Positions 30,951 through 32,205 of a DNA stretch of 32,205 nucleotides are shown here, one piece after another. The notes under the pieces were generated by a model, which was not told the DNA's origin, ran no database searches, and was given only the letters and a program-made list of their open reading frames with translations. This DNA is from Acidobacteriota bacterium (GTDB lineage Bacteria; Acidobacteriota; Terriglobia; 2-12-FULL-54-10): assembly GCA_016199675.1 (NCBI GenBank), contig JACQGE010000103.1, forward strand, positions 1 through 32,205, read 5' to 3'. Position 1 is the stretch's first letter, and every line of letters starts with the position of its first letter. The position numbers were made by a program, and so were the translations under genes.

Positions 30951-32123
30951 ATGAAAAGACTGGGCATTCTTGGCTCCACTGGCTCCATCGGGCGGAGTTG
31001 TCTGCATGTGGTAGCTCATGATCAGGATCGCTTTCAGGTGGTGAGTCTTGCGGCTGGAGAAAACGTTTCCCGGATGGCGAAACAGGTACAAGCTCTAAGA
31101 CCTATTTTTGTATCTATGGGGACCGAAAAGGCAGCCAATCAGCTTTTGGAATGCCTCCGCGAAGCAAACTGTAGTCCCTTACCGGAAATTGCGTTTGGCC
31201 CGGAGGGTATGAAGAAGGCTGCCACCTTGCCGGAAGTGGATATGGTTGTCTCTTCGACCGTCGGGGTCGCCGGTTTGCCAGCAACTTATGAGGCCCTGCG
31301 GGGCGGCAAGCAAATCGCGCTGGCGAATAAGGAAACCCTGGTAGCGGCCGGGGAACTGGTGACGGCAATGGCTCAGGAGCGCCAGACAGAACTGCTTCCG
31401 GTGGACAGCGAGCACAGTGGAGTTCATCAATGTTTGCGCGCGGGAAAGCACGGGGAGGTCCGACGGCTGGTGCTGACGGCCTCCGGTGGGCCATTCCTCC
31501 GCACGCCCATGAAGCAATTCGACAGGGTGACCGTCGAGGAGGCTTTGCAACATCCAACCTGGAAAATGGGCAACCGCATTACCATTGATTCAGCAACCTT
31601 GATGAATAAAGGGTTGGAGGTCATTGAGGCCCGCTGGCTGTTTGGCTTTTCTCCCCGCCAAATTCAAGTGAAAGTTCATCCGCAGTCCACGGTGCATTCT
31701 CTGGTGGAGTTCGTGGATGGGTCCATTCTGGCTCAGCTTTCGATTACGGATATGCGCCTTCCCATCCAATACGCGCTATCCTATCCGGAGCGAATTGCAT
31801 CTAATAACCATGGTTTTGACTGGGAGAGGCTGAGCGTGCTGGAATTTTGCGATCCGGACACCGAGCGATTTCCTTGCCTGAAATTGGCCTATGAAGCATT
31901 GGAACAGGGTTCCTCGTATCCGTGTGTTCTCAACGCAGCCGATGAAGTGGCGGTGGCGGCTTTTTTGGAACATCGGATTTCTTTTGGCGTTATCCCCGGC
32001 TTGATTCGGGAGGTGCTGGAAAAGGTTCCTTCCCGCCAGTTTCGCAACATCGAAGACGTGCTGGAGCACGATGAACTTTGCCGGGCGCGAACCCGCGAAC
32101 TGCTGGCGCGCTACGAAAATTAG
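30951..32123 (+). CDS. dxr: 1-deoxy-D-xylulose 5-phosphate reductoisomerase
   Basis: Dxr converts DXP to 2-C-methyl-D-erythritol 4-phosphate with NADPH in the MEP isoprenoid pathway, which supplies precursors to UppS. The 390-aa length is normal. The NADPH-binding GSTGSIG is at residues 8-14. Metal ligands are Asp152 and Glu154 in LPVDSEHSGVHQ and Glu223 in MNKGLEVIEARWL. ATG at 30951 gives the standard MKRLGILGSTGSIG start; the only upstream purine tract (AGGG) is far away. It is followed 14 bp later by the rseP start. Confidence 0.97.
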   Translation: MKRLGILGSTGSIGRSCLHVVAHDQDRFQVVSLAAGENVSRMAKQVQALRPIFVSMGTEKAANQLLECLREANCSPLPEIAFGPEGMKKAATLPEVDMVVSSTVGVAGLPATYEALRGGKQIALANKETLVAAGELVTAMAQERQTELLPVDSEHSGVHQCLRAGKHGEVRRLVLTASGGPFLRTPMKQFDRVTVEEALQHPTWKMGNRITIDSATLMNKGLEVIEARWLFGFSPRQIQVKVHPQSTVHSLVEFVDGSILAQLSITDMRLPIQYALSYPERIASNNHGFDWERLSVLEFCDPDTERFPCLKLAYEALEQGSSYPCVLNAADEVAVAAFLEHRISFGVIPGLIREVLEKVPSRQFRNIEDVLEHDELCRARTRELLARYEN

Positions 32124-32137
32124 GAGTTTTGGTTCTT

Positions 32138-32205
32138 ATGTTATATGCCCTGATTACTAATATCCTGGCCGTGATTGTCGTGCTGGGGGTCATGATCCTG
32201 GTGCA
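32138..32205 (+). CDS. rseP: RIP metalloprotease RseP, N-terminal 22 codons
   Basis: The frame MLYALITNILAVIVVLGVMI is the first transmembrane helix of a site-2 protease; the next residue (CA-, cut by the window end) is in the place of the first His of HExxH. AGGAG lies 11 bp upstream. The uppS-cdsA-dxr-rseP order is conserved widely. The call depends on position and the short hydrophobic start. Confidence 0.82.
   Translation, partial: MLYALITNILAVIVVLGVMILV

Overview
The window looks like a chromosomal segment of an uncultured Acidobacteriota member. This is an inference. It rests on an Oar-type TonB-dependent receptor with the LPLNGR plug signature, a choice-of-anchor-V cytochrome-like protein beside a DUF5777-like barrel, and several dispersed palindromic repeats of a kind I associate with this phylum. 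No rRNA or tRNA gene was recognised.

Layout. Positions 1-839 (minus) hold the N-terminal part of a PilB/GspE pilus ATPase. Positions 1067-6866 (plus) hold an acyl-CoA dehydrogenase, the pantothenate operon panB-panC-panD, a PduO-type cobalamin adenosyltransferase, a Tat-exported MsrP-like molybdoenzyme and an overlapping gene for a lipoprotein-like alpha/beta hydrolase. Positions 13412-6906 are one minus-strand run: ilvD, a small unknown gene, a cobalamin-binding mutase subunit, an SCP2-type thiolase and, at the far end, its likely DUF35 partner. Between thiolase and DUF35 sits a 2.2-kb block of toxin-antitoxin-like genes: an amber-interrupted Uma2 gene, higBA with an antitoxin lacking an HTH, a 154-aa unknown, and a damaged ParE/RelE pair. 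A 997-aa TonB receptor follows (16589-13596, minus), then a menC/NAAAR-type enolase coupled to an EamA transporter (16909-18935, plus).

Positions 18936-23650 are an accessory island. An Apea-like HEPN gene (minus) and a second HEPN-like gene (plus) diverge around a REP-associated Y1 transposase that is bracketed by inverted, doubled REP units. After these come a tiny basic-protein gene coupled to the second HEPN gene and an IS1595-family transposase. A 25-bp imperfect inverted repeat brackets the HEPN-small gene-transposase block. This is the best candidate for an undescribed system.

Positions 23793-29172 (plus) hold an OsmC-like protein, two exported proteins with haem-c-like motifs (one with a 663-bp internal duplication), a 116-bp element with 12-bp terminal inverted repeats, and a Yip1-like membrane protein. 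Positions 29304-32205 (plus) are the conserved envelope/isoprenoid cluster uppS-cdsA-dxr-rseP; rseP is cut by the window end.

Functionally, acyl-CoA dehydrogenase, thiolase/DUF35, cobalamin mutase subunit and adenosyltransferase fit acyl-CoA and B12-dependent carbon metabolism. panBCD and ilvD share the valine/pantothenate branch: IlvD makes the 2-oxoisovalerate that PanB uses.
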